Source: Bacillota bacterium (GTDB lineage Bacteria; Bacillota; JADQBR01). From it: a stretch of 64,000 nucleotides of DNA. The position numbers and the translations under genes are program-made. Shown one piece after another: positions 1 to 8,216 of this stretch (positions within the stretch are counted from its first letter, which is position 1; the number at the start of each line of letters is the position of its first letter). Location: assembly GCA_016278515.1 (NCBI GenBank), contig JADQBR010000119.1:1-64000 (forward strand), read 5' to 3'. Under the pieces are notes generated by a model, which had not been told where the DNA came from, searched no databases, and worked only from the letters and a program-made list of their open reading frames with translations.

Positions 1-134
1 TAATCATCTTCACACCTGTAGATGCAAAATTTCCAATTAAATTTCAGACATTTTTCCATACTATACCAATTGATAGCCTTAACTTCTCTTTAATTCCGAG
101 AGGCTATTATGATAAATTAGAAATTTAATCTTAA

Positions 135-515
135 CTACTTAGCCGCCCACAGTCCATGTACATTGCAATATTCACGCACAAGTTCAACCTTAGACCCGTC
201 AACAGCAAACTCCGCTACCGGTTCTTGCCCCGGTTTCAATTCCGCACGTAATACCTTATCAGCGGTAAGGACTTCTATAAACTTTATATAATGCTCATCT
301 TCCATTGGATGATGTACGTCTCCAACTTCCACCTTAATTCCACCATTAACCGCGGATATAACAGGTACATGCTTCTCCTTACCTTTGTCCTCATATTTTG
401 CTGCTAATTTTTCCATGGGTTGGCCACAGCAAACTAAAGCATCAGCTCCCTCATGTAATAACTCCACCACATTGCCGCAAATATCACATTTGTACACTTC
501 TCTTAGTTTTGTCAT
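135..515 (-). CDS. dfx: Desulfoferrodoxin (superoxide reductase)
   Basis: Superoxide reductase reduces superoxide to peroxide without releasing oxygen, a defence typical of strict anaerobes, with electrons usually supplied by rubredoxin. The N-terminal desulforedoxin-like part has CDICG followed by CCGQP, which together supply the four cysteines of the FeS4 centre I. The C-terminal neelaredoxin domain has HVP, HHP, HY and a late CNVHG motif, the usual histidine and cysteine ligands of the catalytic iron. I chose the ATG at 515 (protein begins MTKLREVYKC) because GAAAGGAG lies just upstream; an ATG seven codons earlier has no comparable site. At 126 residues it is full length. It lies downstream of a rubredoxin gene on the same strand, probably in one operon. 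Confidence 0.95.
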   Translation of the reverse strand: MTKLREVYKCDICGNVVELLHEGADALVCCGQPMEKLAAKYEDKGKEKHVPVISAVNGGIKVEVGDVHHPMEDEHYIKFIEVLTADKVLRAELKPGQEPVAEFAVDGSKVELVREYCNVHGLWAAK

Positions 516-578
516 GATATATCTCCTTTCAAACATTCTGTAATCCTTCTGAAGTATCCCCGTCCGTTAATGACTTGA

Positions 579-740
579 TTAGTCTACTGGTTCAAACTCA
601 TCTTTTCCTACTCCGCAAAGCGGGCAAACCCAATCCTCAGGTAAGTCTGCAAAAGCAGTCCCCGGCTTAATACCGTTATCCGGATCTCCCTCAGCCGGAT
701 CATAAACGTATCCACATGCAGTGCATTCGTACTTTTTCAT
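579..740 (-). CDS. rub: Rubredoxin
   Basis: A 53-residue classical rubredoxin, a cytoplasmic one-electron carrier with a single Fe(Cys)4 site. The two knuckles CTACGY and [11 protein letters not shown] are both present with normal spacing, and the aromatic core and the DPDNGI segment match the family. A GGGAGG site lies upstream of the ATG at 740. It precedes the desulfoferrodoxin gene by about 60 bp on the same strand, so it is the likely electron donor to that superoxide reductase. Confidence 0.95.
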   Translation of the reverse strand: MKKYECTACGYVYDPAEGDPDNGIKPGTAFADLPEDWVCPLCGVGKDEFEPVD

Positions 741-785
741 TGTTAAATTCCTCCCTTTTTATTAGCTGCTAAACTAGCTTAATAT

Positions 786-800
786 TAATAATAATTACTA
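786..800. promoter_or_regulatory. Possible PerR/Fur-type operator
   Basis: TAATAATAATTACTA lies about 46 bp upstream of the rubredoxin start, between the two redox transcription units. It matches 11 of 14 fixed positions of the PerR-box consensus TTATAAT-N-ATTATAA. The region is AT rich, so chance similarity is possible. A peroxide- or iron-sensing regulator would suit the dfx-rub genes, but this is inference. Confidence 0.3.
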
Positions 801-841
801 TTAGTATTCCTGTCAAGGGTTTCCTTAAAAATAGTTCTTAT

Positions 842-1600
842 TTACTTATGCGCTCGATAATAAGCATATGTCAATGGCTCATCATTCCCAAAACTTTCGC
901 CGCCAATCACCTGTCCCACAAAAATTGTATGAGTACCAACGTCCAATTTATGCTCAACCTGGCATTCCAAGTAACCCAAACATTCTTTAAGTACGGGCGC
1001 TCCAGTTTTTTTGTTAACAAACTGCATATCTTGAAATTTGTCTACCTTACGACCGGATTGAAAACCAAAATGCTTGATACTGTCTATTTGGTCTTGGGAT
1101 AAAAAATTTACGGTGAAAACGTTGCTTTCGTTAATATATTGCCATGTCAAGTTATTTTTGTTGATACCAATGGCAATCTTAGCCGGGTCACTAGTTATTT
1201 GAAATGCAGTATTAGCAGTTTGGCCATTTACCTTATCTTTACTCTTGGATCCAATGACAAATAACCCATAAGAGAATTTATGTATTGCCGGCTTAGCCTG
1301 CTTCTTTTCCTCTTCAGTCATCAATTCTATTGTTTCTTCTTCAGTCACTTCTTCAGTCACTTCTTCAAACAGCTCCGGGCCGACACCGCAGACCGGACAC
1401 TCGTCGGGAGGAGTATCACCCTTATGAATATAATTACAAATTGTGCAACGCCATCTTTTAGTCTTTGTCTGTTCATTCTTCTTTGGCTCGTCTGCCACCT
1501 CCTCAAACATTTCCGGTCCCACACCACACACCGGGCATTCGTCCGGCGGTTTATCCCCTTGGTGGATATAACCGCAAACTGTGCAAAGCCATTTCTTCAT
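842..1600 (-). CDS. Tandem rubredoxin-flavin reductase fusion protein
   Basis: The 252-residue protein has two rubredoxin-like domains at its N-terminus, then an acidic linker of about 25 residues (EEVTEEVTEEET), then a flavin reductase-like FMN-binding domain of about 160 residues. The two rubredoxin modules are nearly identical (CTVCGYIHQG and CTICNYIHKG, each followed by DECPVCGVGPE), pointing to a recent internal duplication. The flavin part shows FSYGLFVIGS, ANTAFQITSDP and VGTHTIFVGQV, as in NADPH:FMN oxidoreductase-like proteins. Related high-molecular-weight rubredoxins of acetogens feed electrons to flavodiiron proteins, but there the flavin domain comes first. Start at ATG 1600 (MKKWLC), with GGAGGTG upstream. 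Likely role: electron transfer in oxygen or NO detoxification, in keeping with the neighbouring desulfoferrodoxin. Confidence 0.9.
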   Translation of the reverse strand: MKKWLCTVCGYIHQGDKPPDECPVCGVGPEMFEEVADEPKKNEQTKTKRWRCTICNYIHKGDTPPDECPVCGVGPELFEEVTEEVTEEETIELMTEEEKKQAKPAIHKFSYGLFVIGSKSKDKVNGQTANTAFQITSDPAKIAIGINKNNLTWQYINESNVFTVNFLSQDQIDSIKHFGFQSGRKVDKFQDMQFVNKKTGAPVLKECLGYLECQVEHKLDVGTHTIFVGQVIGGESFGNDEPLTYAYYRAHK

Positions 1601-1833
1601 TCCATAGCACCTCCGAGAATAGTATCTGTTATTAATTGTATTATAAACCATCTCGAATGTAAAACTCGTGATTCACACCACATTTTCCCTCTTTGGCGAA
1701 AATATACTCCTTAAGCTTACCAGTAAGGGGTATAAAAAACATTTTATTTACCTCTGCCAAATGGAGATATTTCCAACAATTCCAACAGACTTTGAACTGT
1801 GCCCATTAAGTCTCAATTTAATGAAAGGAAAAC

Positions 1834-3117
1834 CTATCTAGTTTGGTCACCCCTTGCAATCAACAACCTATTAATCCTGGTGGCACCCATATCTTTTACC
1901 TGAAAACTATACCCTTCCCATTGGACTGTTTCTCCTTCTTCCGGCAGATGCCCTAATCTCTCCAGCATAAAACCAGCAATAGTTTCATACTCCGAATTAG
2001 ATTTAACTCTTTTTAAATCTAACGCTTCAAAGACATCATGGATCGGCGTGTCCCCTTCTACTAACCAGTCCCCGTGAGGGGTTTTGCGAATCAGTCTTTC
2101 TTCTTGAATTACATCGCCGATTATTTCATCAACTAGATCCCCTTTTGTTACCAATCCTGCAGTACCCCCGTATTCGTCCACAACAATTGCCATCACTGAC
2201 CCTTTCATGCGGAATTCCTTTAGCAATGCTACCGTAGGCTTTGTTTCGGGAACAAACAGTACCGGACTCATAATTTCCGTAATTTTTTCTTCCTGGTTTA
2301 TCAATGCTTGGCTGACAATATCACGTAACCTGACTATACCCACGATGTCATCGTAGTCTTTTAGATAGACGGGAAAAGCAGAAAAATTTATATTACAGAT
2401 TTTGTCTAGTGCCTGCTTTACAGTATGAGAAACATGCAAATAGACAATTTCCGTTCGCGGTACCATCACTTGTCGAACAACTTGGTCACCAAAATTAAAA
2501 ACGCCTTCAATCATACTTTTTTCTTCGGCCGGTAACGTTCGGTGTTCTGCTATGTAAAAGCGAATTTCATCTTCAGTAACTTCTTTTAACGGTTGTTTCG
2601 GGTTCCCACCAAATATACGGACAATAAGATTAGTGGAAAAGGTTAAAAAACGGGTAATAGGCGATGTTACTTTGGCAATAAAATCTATGGGACGCGCTAC
2701 CTTTAGAGCAAGTTTTTCTGACCACTGCATTGCCAGCCTCTTTGGCGCCAATTCCCCAAAAATCAAGGTTATATAGGAAATTAGAATTGTTACAAAAAAT
2801 ACCCCTAACGTCTTGGATAATGCTGAGGGAAGGCCGATGCTAATTAATAATTGAGTCAGTCCTTTGGATAAACCTACGGCTGCAGTCGCACTAGCTAAAA
2901 AACCTGCGAAAGTAATGCCAACTTGTATTGTCGCAAGAAAAAGACTGGGATCGTCTATTAGTTTAAGGAGCACCGCAGCTGCTGTATTTCCTTCTTCTTT
3001 CAGTCTCTGAATTTTAACCCGCCGCGACGAAATGACGGCTATTTCGCTTGCCGCAAAAAACGCATTAAGCAAAACCAAAAATAGTATTAAAAGTATTCCG
3101 GCCCAATTGACCTGCAA
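1834..3117 (-). CDS. CNNM/CBS/CorC_HlyC family membrane protein
   Basis: Hemolysin-C/CorC family protein of about 427 residues. An N-terminal CNNM transmembrane domain (residues about 1-190, with LNAFFAASEIAV and FGELAPKR) is followed by two CBS domains (about 205-330, including VPRTEIVYL and DEYGGTAGLVT) and a C-terminal CorC_HlyC transporter-associated domain ending near the terminus. Such proteins are implicated in magnesium or sodium export and in divalent-metal homeostasis; the older name hemolysin is misleading. The start is probably TTG at 3117, six bases after GGGGAGG; the frame stays open five codons upstream. It appears monocistronic. Confidence 0.88.
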   Translation of the reverse strand: MQVNWAGILLILFLVLLNAFFAASEIAVISSRRVKIQRLKEEGNTAAAVLLKLIDDPSLFLATIQVGITFAGFLASATAAVGLSKGLTQLLISIGLPSALSKTLGVFFVTILISYITLIFGELAPKRLAMQWSEKLALKVARPIDFIAKVTSPITRFLTFSTNLIVRIFGGNPKQPLKEVTEDEIRFYIAEHRTLPAEEKSMIEGVFNFGDQVVRQVMVPRTEIVYLHVSHTVKQALDKICNINFSAFPVYLKDYDDIVGIVRLRDIVSQALINQEEKITEIMSPVLFVPETKPTVALLKEFRMKGSVMAIVVDEYGGTAGLVTKGDLVDEIIGDVIQEERLIRKTPHGDWLVEGDTPIHDVFEALDLKRVKSNSEYETIAGFMLERLGHLPEEGETVQWEGYSFQVKDMGATRINRLLIARGDQTR

Positions 3118-3265
3118 ACTAATCCTCCCCAAACTTCAAAAAAGAATGTCTTTTAATTATTTTTTCTCCAAATACCCTTACTAATATTCCAGCCATTGCA
3201 TATCATTTAATATTATTTGTCAGGCAACAATAATAGAGAACAATCAGAGGAGGTCAAATTTAAAA

Positions 3266-3463
3266 ATGAAAATAAAAACTAGATTGACTTTTCCAGCCTC
3301 AGATACCATGCCCGGCCCAGCCACCTACCAGGCAGAAGCGGAATTTGACGATGTTTCAGAAGAATTTATCCCTCTAGTCTATGTGGACGATATAGATGAT
3401 GAATTAGGAGCAGGAACTGCCAAGGATGTTTCTTCCACATCTTTGGTGCCGGAACACCCATAA
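3266..3463 (+). CDS. Small acidic protein of unknown function
   Basis: A 65-residue open frame with a strong ribosome binding site (AGAGGAGG, about 12 bases before the ATG), closed by a hairpin terminator immediately after the stop. The protein is acidic, with an EAEFDDVSEEF stretch and DDIDDE, and has no cysteines, signal peptide or membrane segment. I do not recognise the family. The good translation signal and the terminator argue that it is a real gene. Confidence 0.6.
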   Translation: MKIKTRLTFPASDTMPGPATYQAEAEFDDVSEEFIPLVYVDDIDDELGAGTAKDVSSTSLVPEHP

Positions 3464-3464
3464 A

Positions 3465-3494
3465 AAATCCTCACCTTTAAATAGGTGAGGATTT
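3465..3494. terminator. Bidirectional terminator between the small acidic gene and the aminotransferase
   Basis: A 12-bp inverted repeat (AAATCCTCACCT and AGGTGAGGATTT) with a 6-base loop. On the minus strand it is followed by a run of six T, making a strong intrinsic terminator for the aminotransferase gene that ends at 3498. It can also stop the converging plus-strand small gene. Confidence 0.85.
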
Positions 3495-3497
3495 GGT

Positions 3498-4685
3498 CTA
3501 AACTGCGTTTCTACTTTTCATAAGAAATCTTTGCATTTTTTCTATAGCCTTATAAATGTTTTCTTGGGAGTTAGCATAGGAAAAACGCAAATACCCTTTG
3601 CCTGCTTCCCCGAAGGCAGCACCGTCTAGTACGGCCACGCCCGCCTCTTCCAGCAAGCGGTCTGCTAAGACCCTACTGTCATAGCCGGTTGCCTTTACAT
3701 TGGCGAATGCATAAAATGCCCCTCTGGGTGTAGGACAGCTAAAACCCGGTACATTGCGCAAGCCTTCAATCAAAATGTCTCTTCTTTCCCTAAATTCTCC
3801 AACCATCTTTTCCAAACTACTTTGTCCTTCTTTTAATGCTTGTATACCAGCCAACTGAACAAAGGGCGGGGTACAAGAATAAATGTTAACTGCCAATTTG
3901 TTAAATTTCTCTACCAGTCTTTCAGGCATTATCCCGTATCCCAATCGCCACCCGGTCATAGCATAGCTTTTAGAAAACCCGTCGATAATAACTGCCTGGT
4001 CTCTTATTTCCGGAAAAGCCGCAATAGATACCGGCTGTTCACCGTAATATATGTCGCTATAAATTTCATCAGATATTACGAGAATATTTTTATCTTTCAA
4101 CATTGATACTATAGCAGCCATATCCTGCCGCGGAATTATCCCACCGGTGGGGTTATGGGGTGAATTTAAAATAATTGCTTTGGTCTTAGGTGTAATAGCA
4201 CGTTCCAATAAATCTAAATCTATAGTAAAATTATCATCTTTTTCTATTATAGGAACGAGTTTAGGCACGCCTCTAGAATATCTAACCACTGACTCATATA
4301 TTGGAAAGCCCGGATCAGGAATAATTACTTCGTCGCCAGGGTTAACACATGCTTGCACAGCAAAAAACAAAAGCGGCTTTGCACCAGGCGTCACTATTAC
4401 CTCCTCCGGAGAAAATCTTACTCCTCTTCTTAACCCCGCATGTAAAGCAATATATTCTCTCACTTCAGGCAGTCCAGTCGGAGAACAGTATCTTGTATAC
4501 CCATCATTCAATGCCCTTATAGCAGCTTCTTTTACTATATCCGTCGTATTAAAGTCCGGTTCTCCTATCTCCAAATGAATTACTTCCATGCCTTGAGCCT
4601 CTAAACGATTTGCTTTCTCCAACACCGCAAAGGCCGATTCTGTATTTAAAAATTCTACTCGCTCCGAAAATTGTACGTCTCTCAA
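3498..4685 (-). CDS. Class I/II pyridoxal-phosphate aminotransferase (aspartate aminotransferase-like)
   Basis: A 395-residue fold-type I aminotransferase. The PLP lysine is in GFSKSYAMTGWRLGY (about K239). Other family marks are EIGEPDF, YCSPTGLPEVR near residue 70, NSPHNPTG near 175 and SDEIYSD near 206. Subfamily members use aspartate, alanine or aromatic amino acids, so the exact substrate cannot be read from sequence. The start is TTG at 4685, eight bases after GGGGAGG. It is monocistronic, closed by the hairpin at 3465-3494. Confidence 0.9.
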   Translation of the reverse strand: MRDVQFSERVEFLNTESAFAVLEKANRLEAQGMEVIHLEIGEPDFNTTDIVKEAAIRALNDGYTRYCSPTGLPEVREYIALHAGLRRGVRFSPEEVIVTPGAKPLLFFAVQACVNPGDEVIIPDPGFPIYESVVRYSRGVPKLVPIIEKDDNFTIDLDLLERAITPKTKAIILNSPHNPTGGIIPRQDMAAIVSMLKDKNILVISDEIYSDIYYGEQPVSIAAFPEIRDQAVIIDGFSKSYAMTGWRLGYGIMPERLVEKFNKLAVNIYSCTPPFVQLAGIQALKEGQSSLEKMVGEFRERRDILIEGLRNVPGFSCPTPRGAFYAFANVKATGYDSRVLADRLLEEAGVAVLDGAAFGEAGKGYLRFSYANSQENIYKAIEKMQRFLMKSRNAV

Positions 4686-4853
4686 CTCAGTGTCCTCCCC
4701 GTATGGATAATTGTTCCCTCTGTAAATACAAATATATTTAACATTTTAGGTCTTTAGTGCATGTTTGTCAACCATCTTTTCTTTATAATTTCATAAAGAG
4801 CAAATTACAGAGGTGCTTAGTTTTGGAAATAATCTCATAGGGAAGCAATATTA

Positions 4854-4906
4854 AAAAACGCTGCTTAGACATACTACTATGTTACTTAAGCAGGAACGAC
4901 GTTTTT
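4854..4906. terminator. Terminator downstream of the potassium channel gene
   Basis: A long imperfect hairpin: outer arms AAAAAACG and CGTTTTT, inner arms CTGCTTA and TTAAGCAG. It lies between the aminotransferase and channel genes, with T-rich tracts on both sides. It most likely ends the minus-strand channel transcript. The rest of 4686-4971 holds nothing else I recognise. Confidence 0.65.
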
Positions 4907-4971
4907 GATTATTCAGTATAGTTCTGGTATTCATAGGCTGTAAGATAAGATAGCATTAATGCCTGCTTTCA

Positions 4972-5994
4972 TTAGAAAAGGGCTGTCTCTGCAATATAAA
5001 TCAAGCGGTCACCGGCCTGCACAACTAAATCGTCCGGCGGATTGGTATGAACTTCATCAGCATGATAAATGCCAATCAATATGCCGTTTCGCTCTCTGAT
5101 TACCCGTGCTGCCGCTACAAAAGTCTGGCCCCCCATGTCGTAGGGTACTAAGCTTTCGTAAACCTCATTACCAAATTTATTTGTAACCAACTCCCGAATA
5201 AGCCTGCTGCCGCCGCTGTAAAGACCTGCCCGTACTATTAAGCTGCTAACCAGTTCACCGGAAGAAATAATCTCATCTGCACCAGCTCGTTGGAAATGGG
5301 AAATGTTTTTGGGGTTCAGGACCTCCGCAATTATTTTCGCCTCTGGATTTAAATGACGTACTGCCAAGGTAGTTAGGGCAGAGTGAGAATCCGCTAAAGA
5401 TTCGTCCACAGAGCTTTCCGCCAACACTATCACTAGCCGCGCATGCTGCGCGTTGGCCTTTTTTAAGTCATCTTCATCAGTGCTTGAGCCCTTTACAAAA
5501 TGTATCCTACTACCGGGAATAGGATTTTCCTCCCGCTCTGCCAGCAGTACAACTTTCGCTGTCGGTTCATCTTTTAAAAGTTCTTCCACAATGGCATGAG
5601 TTTTATGACTATAATCACATATTACATAATGGTTACGATAGTTTGCCGGCATTAACCCGCGCCCCCTTTTCAAAATATCTTCTAACAACGACCCTGCCAA
5701 ATAACCGAAGGTACCAATGCCTGCTACCATTACCACCAGCGCGATAGCTCTGCCGCCAAAGCTAAGGGGGAATTTATCCCCATAGCCCACGGTAGTAATG
5801 GTTACCAGCGCCCACCAGACACCGTCACCAAAGGTATGAAACTGATCATTACCTCGTTCAAAATATATGATTGAAGCAGCACCTAATAGTACTACAGTCA
5901 TCAGCACTATGATGGATTTACCGTAACGTGTACGCCAATGACCGAAAATATTTAAGCGTCTAAATATAGTTATAAAGAATGACAATCTACTCAC
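4972..5994 (-). CDS. Two-TM potassium channel with RCK (TrkA-N) domain
   Basis: A 340-residue Kch/MthK-like protein. Two membrane helices (about 26-46 and 83-105) flank a pore loop with the selectivity filter TTVGYGD (residues about 67-73). A cytoplasmic TrkA-N/RCK domain starts near residue 120 with YVICDYS, and a TrkA-C-like segment lies at the C-terminus (DDLVVQAGDRLIYIAE). The first RCK loop reads CDYSHK rather than a classical GxGxxG nucleotide motif, so ligand binding may differ. The start is GTG at 5994 or TTG at 5985, which sits better behind AAGGGGTG. It follows the membrane aminopropyltransferase-like gene by 16 bp, so the two are probably co-transcribed. Confidence 0.9.
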   Translation of the reverse strand: MSRLSFFITIFRRLNIFGHWRTRYGKSIIVLMTVVLLGAASIIYFERGNDQFHTFGDGVWWALVTITTVGYGDKFPLSFGGRAIALVVMVAGIGTFGYLAGSLLEDILKRGRGLMPANYRNHYVICDYSHKTHAIVEELLKDEPTAKVVLLAEREENPIPGSRIHFVKGSSTDEDDLKKANAQHARLVIVLAESSVDESLADSHSALTTLAVRHLNPEAKIIAEVLNPKNISHFQRAGADEIISSGELVSSLIVRAGLYSGGSRLIRELVTNKFGNEVYESLVPYDMGGQTFVAAARVIRERNGILIGIYHADEVHTNPPDDLVVQAGDRLIYIAETALF

Positions 5995-6010
5995 CCCTTA
6001 CTGCATTGCC

Positions 6011-7555
6011 TTACCAGTTTTCCCAAGCCTGTTGATAGAGATCTATTATTACAGGATGTATCAAAGTATTAACAACTTCATCAGTAGATTCTGTTTCATC
6101 TTCAGGGAAAACAAACATACCAGGCAGCATGTCCTGATTCAAATATCTTGTCGCTACCTCCACCTTTACCCTGCTTGTATCGACGGCGTTATCCGAGGCC
6201 AAGGTAAAGCCCCACTCCCCAAAGCTGGGTACATAGGTATGATATGGTACCACATCCAGTCCCGCCGCTTCTACTGTATTAACTATGGCCCAAAAAGCCT
6301 CATTGGCATAGTAAGGTGAAGTCGACTGAACAGCTACAGCTCCGCCCTTAGCTAAATGCCGTCTCACCAATGTATAGAATTCCCGGGTATAAAGTTTTGC
6401 TAAAGATTCGTTGTTAGGGTCCGGCAAATCAATAATGATCACACCGTATAAACCACTGGCCTGCTCTAGAAATTTGTACGCATCTTGATTAACTACCTGC
6501 ACCCTAGGGTCGTCCAAACTACCTTGGTTAAGCCGGGAAATGACCGGGTTAGTACGGGATAATTCTACCACTGCAGGGTCTAAATCCACTAAGGTTACTT
6601 TCTTTACATCAGAGTATTTAAAAATCTCCCGCAGTGCCAAGCCATCACCGCCACCTAATATCAGCACATCTTCCCGATTGGCCGTCGAACTCATGGCAGG
6701 GTGTACCAATGCTTCATGATAACGGTATTCGTCTATGGACGAAAATTGAATATTACCATTGAGAAACATCCGTAAGTCTTCACCCTGCTTGGTAAGATTG
6801 ATATGCTGAAAAACACTCTGTTCCTGATAGACTATCCGATCATTATAAAGCTGCTGCTCCAAACCTGCCACAGCTCTTTCACCGAAAGCCAATCCCAGCA
6901 TCAGTAAGAGAACAATGACTGCTACCAGTCCCTTTGTAACCCGGCGAAAGCGTGTTGACAATTCAGTTTCAAAAAGCTTCATGGCTAGGATCACAACGCT
7001 TGCATTAATCAAGCCCATCAACATTGTCCCTTGCACCAGTCCTACGGCTTTCATCAGGTAAACGTAGAGGATTACTGCCGGTACCGCACCTAAAAAATCA
7101 AACAGTGTAACCCTGGCCACCAAATCTCCAAAAGACTCTCCCGCTTTCCGCAAGATATGCATAAAAAGGGGTACCTGAAATCCCAGAATAAATCCGTTAA
7201 CAGAGATATAGCCTAAAATAACCACCTGGGCAAAACCCATATAAACGTTCAGTGCATAAAGAATAAGGGTGGAAAAGCCGCCGACAAAGGCAATCACCAA
7301 TTCATTAATTACTATCATTCTTTCGTGCTGTATCACATACCTTGAGCAATAACCGCCTATTCCCATAGAAACCATCATGGCAGTAATAGTCAAGGCCCAC
7401 TGAATTCTACCGTCACCCAGCAGATAACTGGCCATGGCCCCCAGAAAATATTCGTAACTCATGGCACTGGTCGAAATAGTCAACAAAGTAAGGATTACCA
7501 ACATTGGTGTGTTTTTCTGTATATAGTTTTGTATTTTTTGATTTAAGACCGCCAA
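6011..7555 (-). CDS. Membrane-bound spermidine synthase-like protein
   Basis: About 514 residues. The N-terminal half has multiple hydrophobic helices (roughly residues 15-220) and the C-terminal half is a spermidine synthase/aminopropyltransferase Rossmann domain, with LILGGGDGLALREI, VTLVDLDPAVVEL and IIIDLPDPNN. The GGGDG loop and acidic residues fit binding of decarboxylated S-adenosylmethionine, but the polyamine substrate of these membrane forms is not established. The start is probably TTG at 7555, five bases after AGGAGGA; the frame stays open to 7600. It sits directly upstream of the RCK channel and downstream, across a terminator, from the DUF4178-PspA-DUF4247-DUF350 genes, a grouping that recurs in Bacilli. 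Confidence 0.88.
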   Translation of the reverse strand: MAVLNQKIQNYIQKNTPMLVILTLLTISTSAMSYEYFLGAMASYLLGDGRIQWALTITAMMVSMGIGGYCSRYVIQHERMIVINELVIAFVGGFSTLILYALNVYMGFAQVVILGYISVNGFILGFQVPLFMHILRKAGESFGDLVARVTLFDFLGAVPAVILYVYLMKAVGLVQGTMLMGLINASVVILAMKLFETELSTRFRRVTKGLVAVIVLLLMLGLAFGERAVAGLEQQLYNDRIVYQEQSVFQHINLTKQGEDLRMFLNGNIQFSSIDEYRYHEALVHPAMSSTANREDVLILGGGDGLALREIFKYSDVKKVTLVDLDPAVVELSRTNPVISRLNQGSLDDPRVQVVNQDAYKFLEQASGLYGVIIIDLPDPNNESLAKLYTREFYTLVRRHLAKGGAVAVQSTSPYYANEAFWAIVNTVEAAGLDVVPYHTYVPSFGEWGFTLASDNAVDTSRVKVEVATRYLNQDMLPGMFVFPEDETESTDEVVNTLIHPVIIDLYQQAWENW

Positions 7556-7676
7556 GCGAATCCTCCTCACCAAATATAAGTACCCCATTAATTGTAACAC
7601 TCTGATGACAATCTTCCACTATCTAATAACTGCCAAAAAGAAACATTGGCGTATGCCGTCTCTTTCGGTTTAGAAA

Positions 7677-7753
7677 AACTTGGCTTGCGCCAAGCCTTGG
7701 CGCAGGCGGAAGCCTTAGTTGCACTTATGCAATAAGAAAATTATACTTTCTGA
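7677..7753. repeat. Hairpin repeat, copy A
   Basis: An intergenic element beginning ACTTGGCTTGCGCC. Outer arms GGCTT and AAGCC enclose an inner hairpin (TGCGCCAA and TTGGCGCA), then come CCTTAGTTGCACTTATGC and a tail with GAAAATTATACTTTCTGA. The same architecture occurs at 36264-36345 and 44373-44428, and the tail alone at 31535-31547. The inner arm sequence differs between copies while its pairing is kept in A and B. Confidence 0.75.
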
Positions 7754-7762
7754 CATGTCAAG

Positions 7763-7790
7763 AAAAAACCCTTCAAACGAAGGGTTTTTT
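7763..7790. terminator. Terminator after the DUF350 gene
   Basis: A perfect 12-bp stem (AAAAAACCCTTC and GAAGGGTTTTTT) with a 4-base loop, ending two bases before the DUF350 stop codon. It closes the DUF4178-PspA-DUF4247-DUF350 operon and separates it from the downstream aminopropyltransferase-channel pair. Confidence 0.85.
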
Positions 7791-7792
7791 AA

Positions 7793-8191
7793 TCATGTAA
7801 GCGCTCCACTGACCACAAGGGCTACAGCAATAAACAGCCCTGCTATTTTATATCCCACCAAAAGGTTATGGTCGTCAATTTCCTGGGATATTTTTTCAGG
7901 AGTAATCAAATCATAAAGGAAATATGAAACCAACATAAGTACAAATCCCAAACCACTGTATATTAAGGCATTAACCAGGCTTTCACTATGTGCCATGGCA
8001 TTATAAATAATTATACCAATACCAATGAGCAGTCCGCCTAATACTGCCCCCAATGCACCGTTTTTCTCCTTAATCTCCTGACTCAGTTTATAAGGAGTTA
8101 CCAAATCAAAAATTTTAATGGCCACAACCATTACTACAAAAAATATGGCCCACCAGATTATCGTGTCTACATAAGGGTTTATTAAAACCAT
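7793..8191 (-). CDS. DUF350 membrane protein
   Basis: A 132-residue integral membrane protein with four hydrophobic helices in two tandem halves. Each half ends in a conserved DUF350 motif: DLVTPYKLSQEIKEKN near residue 29 and DLITPEKISQEIDDHN near 92. Family members (YjfL-like) sit in PspA-type clusters in several bacteria, but their biochemical role is not known. It is the last gene of the operon, 25 bp after the DUF4247 lipoprotein gene, with a terminator directly downstream. Start at ATG 8191. Confidence 0.85.
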   Translation of the reverse strand: MVLINPYVDTIIWWAIFFVVMVVAIKIFDLVTPYKLSQEIKEKNGALGAVLGGLLIGIGIIIYNAMAHSESLVNALIYSGLGFVLMLVSYFLYDLITPEKISQEIDDHNLLVGYKIAGLFIAVALVVSGALT

Positions 8192-8216
8192 ACTTACACT
8201 CCTCTCCTAAATTTTT

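Noticed and set aside
1-134. Possible terminator after dfx (ATAGCCT and AGGCTAT)
   Set aside because: The loop is long and there is no clear T tract, so it is too weak to list.
7677-7753. Riboswitch (for example c-di-GMP type) for the hairpin repeat
   Set aside because: The conserved blocks do not match a known riboswitch core and the copies sit at gene ends, not in leaders.
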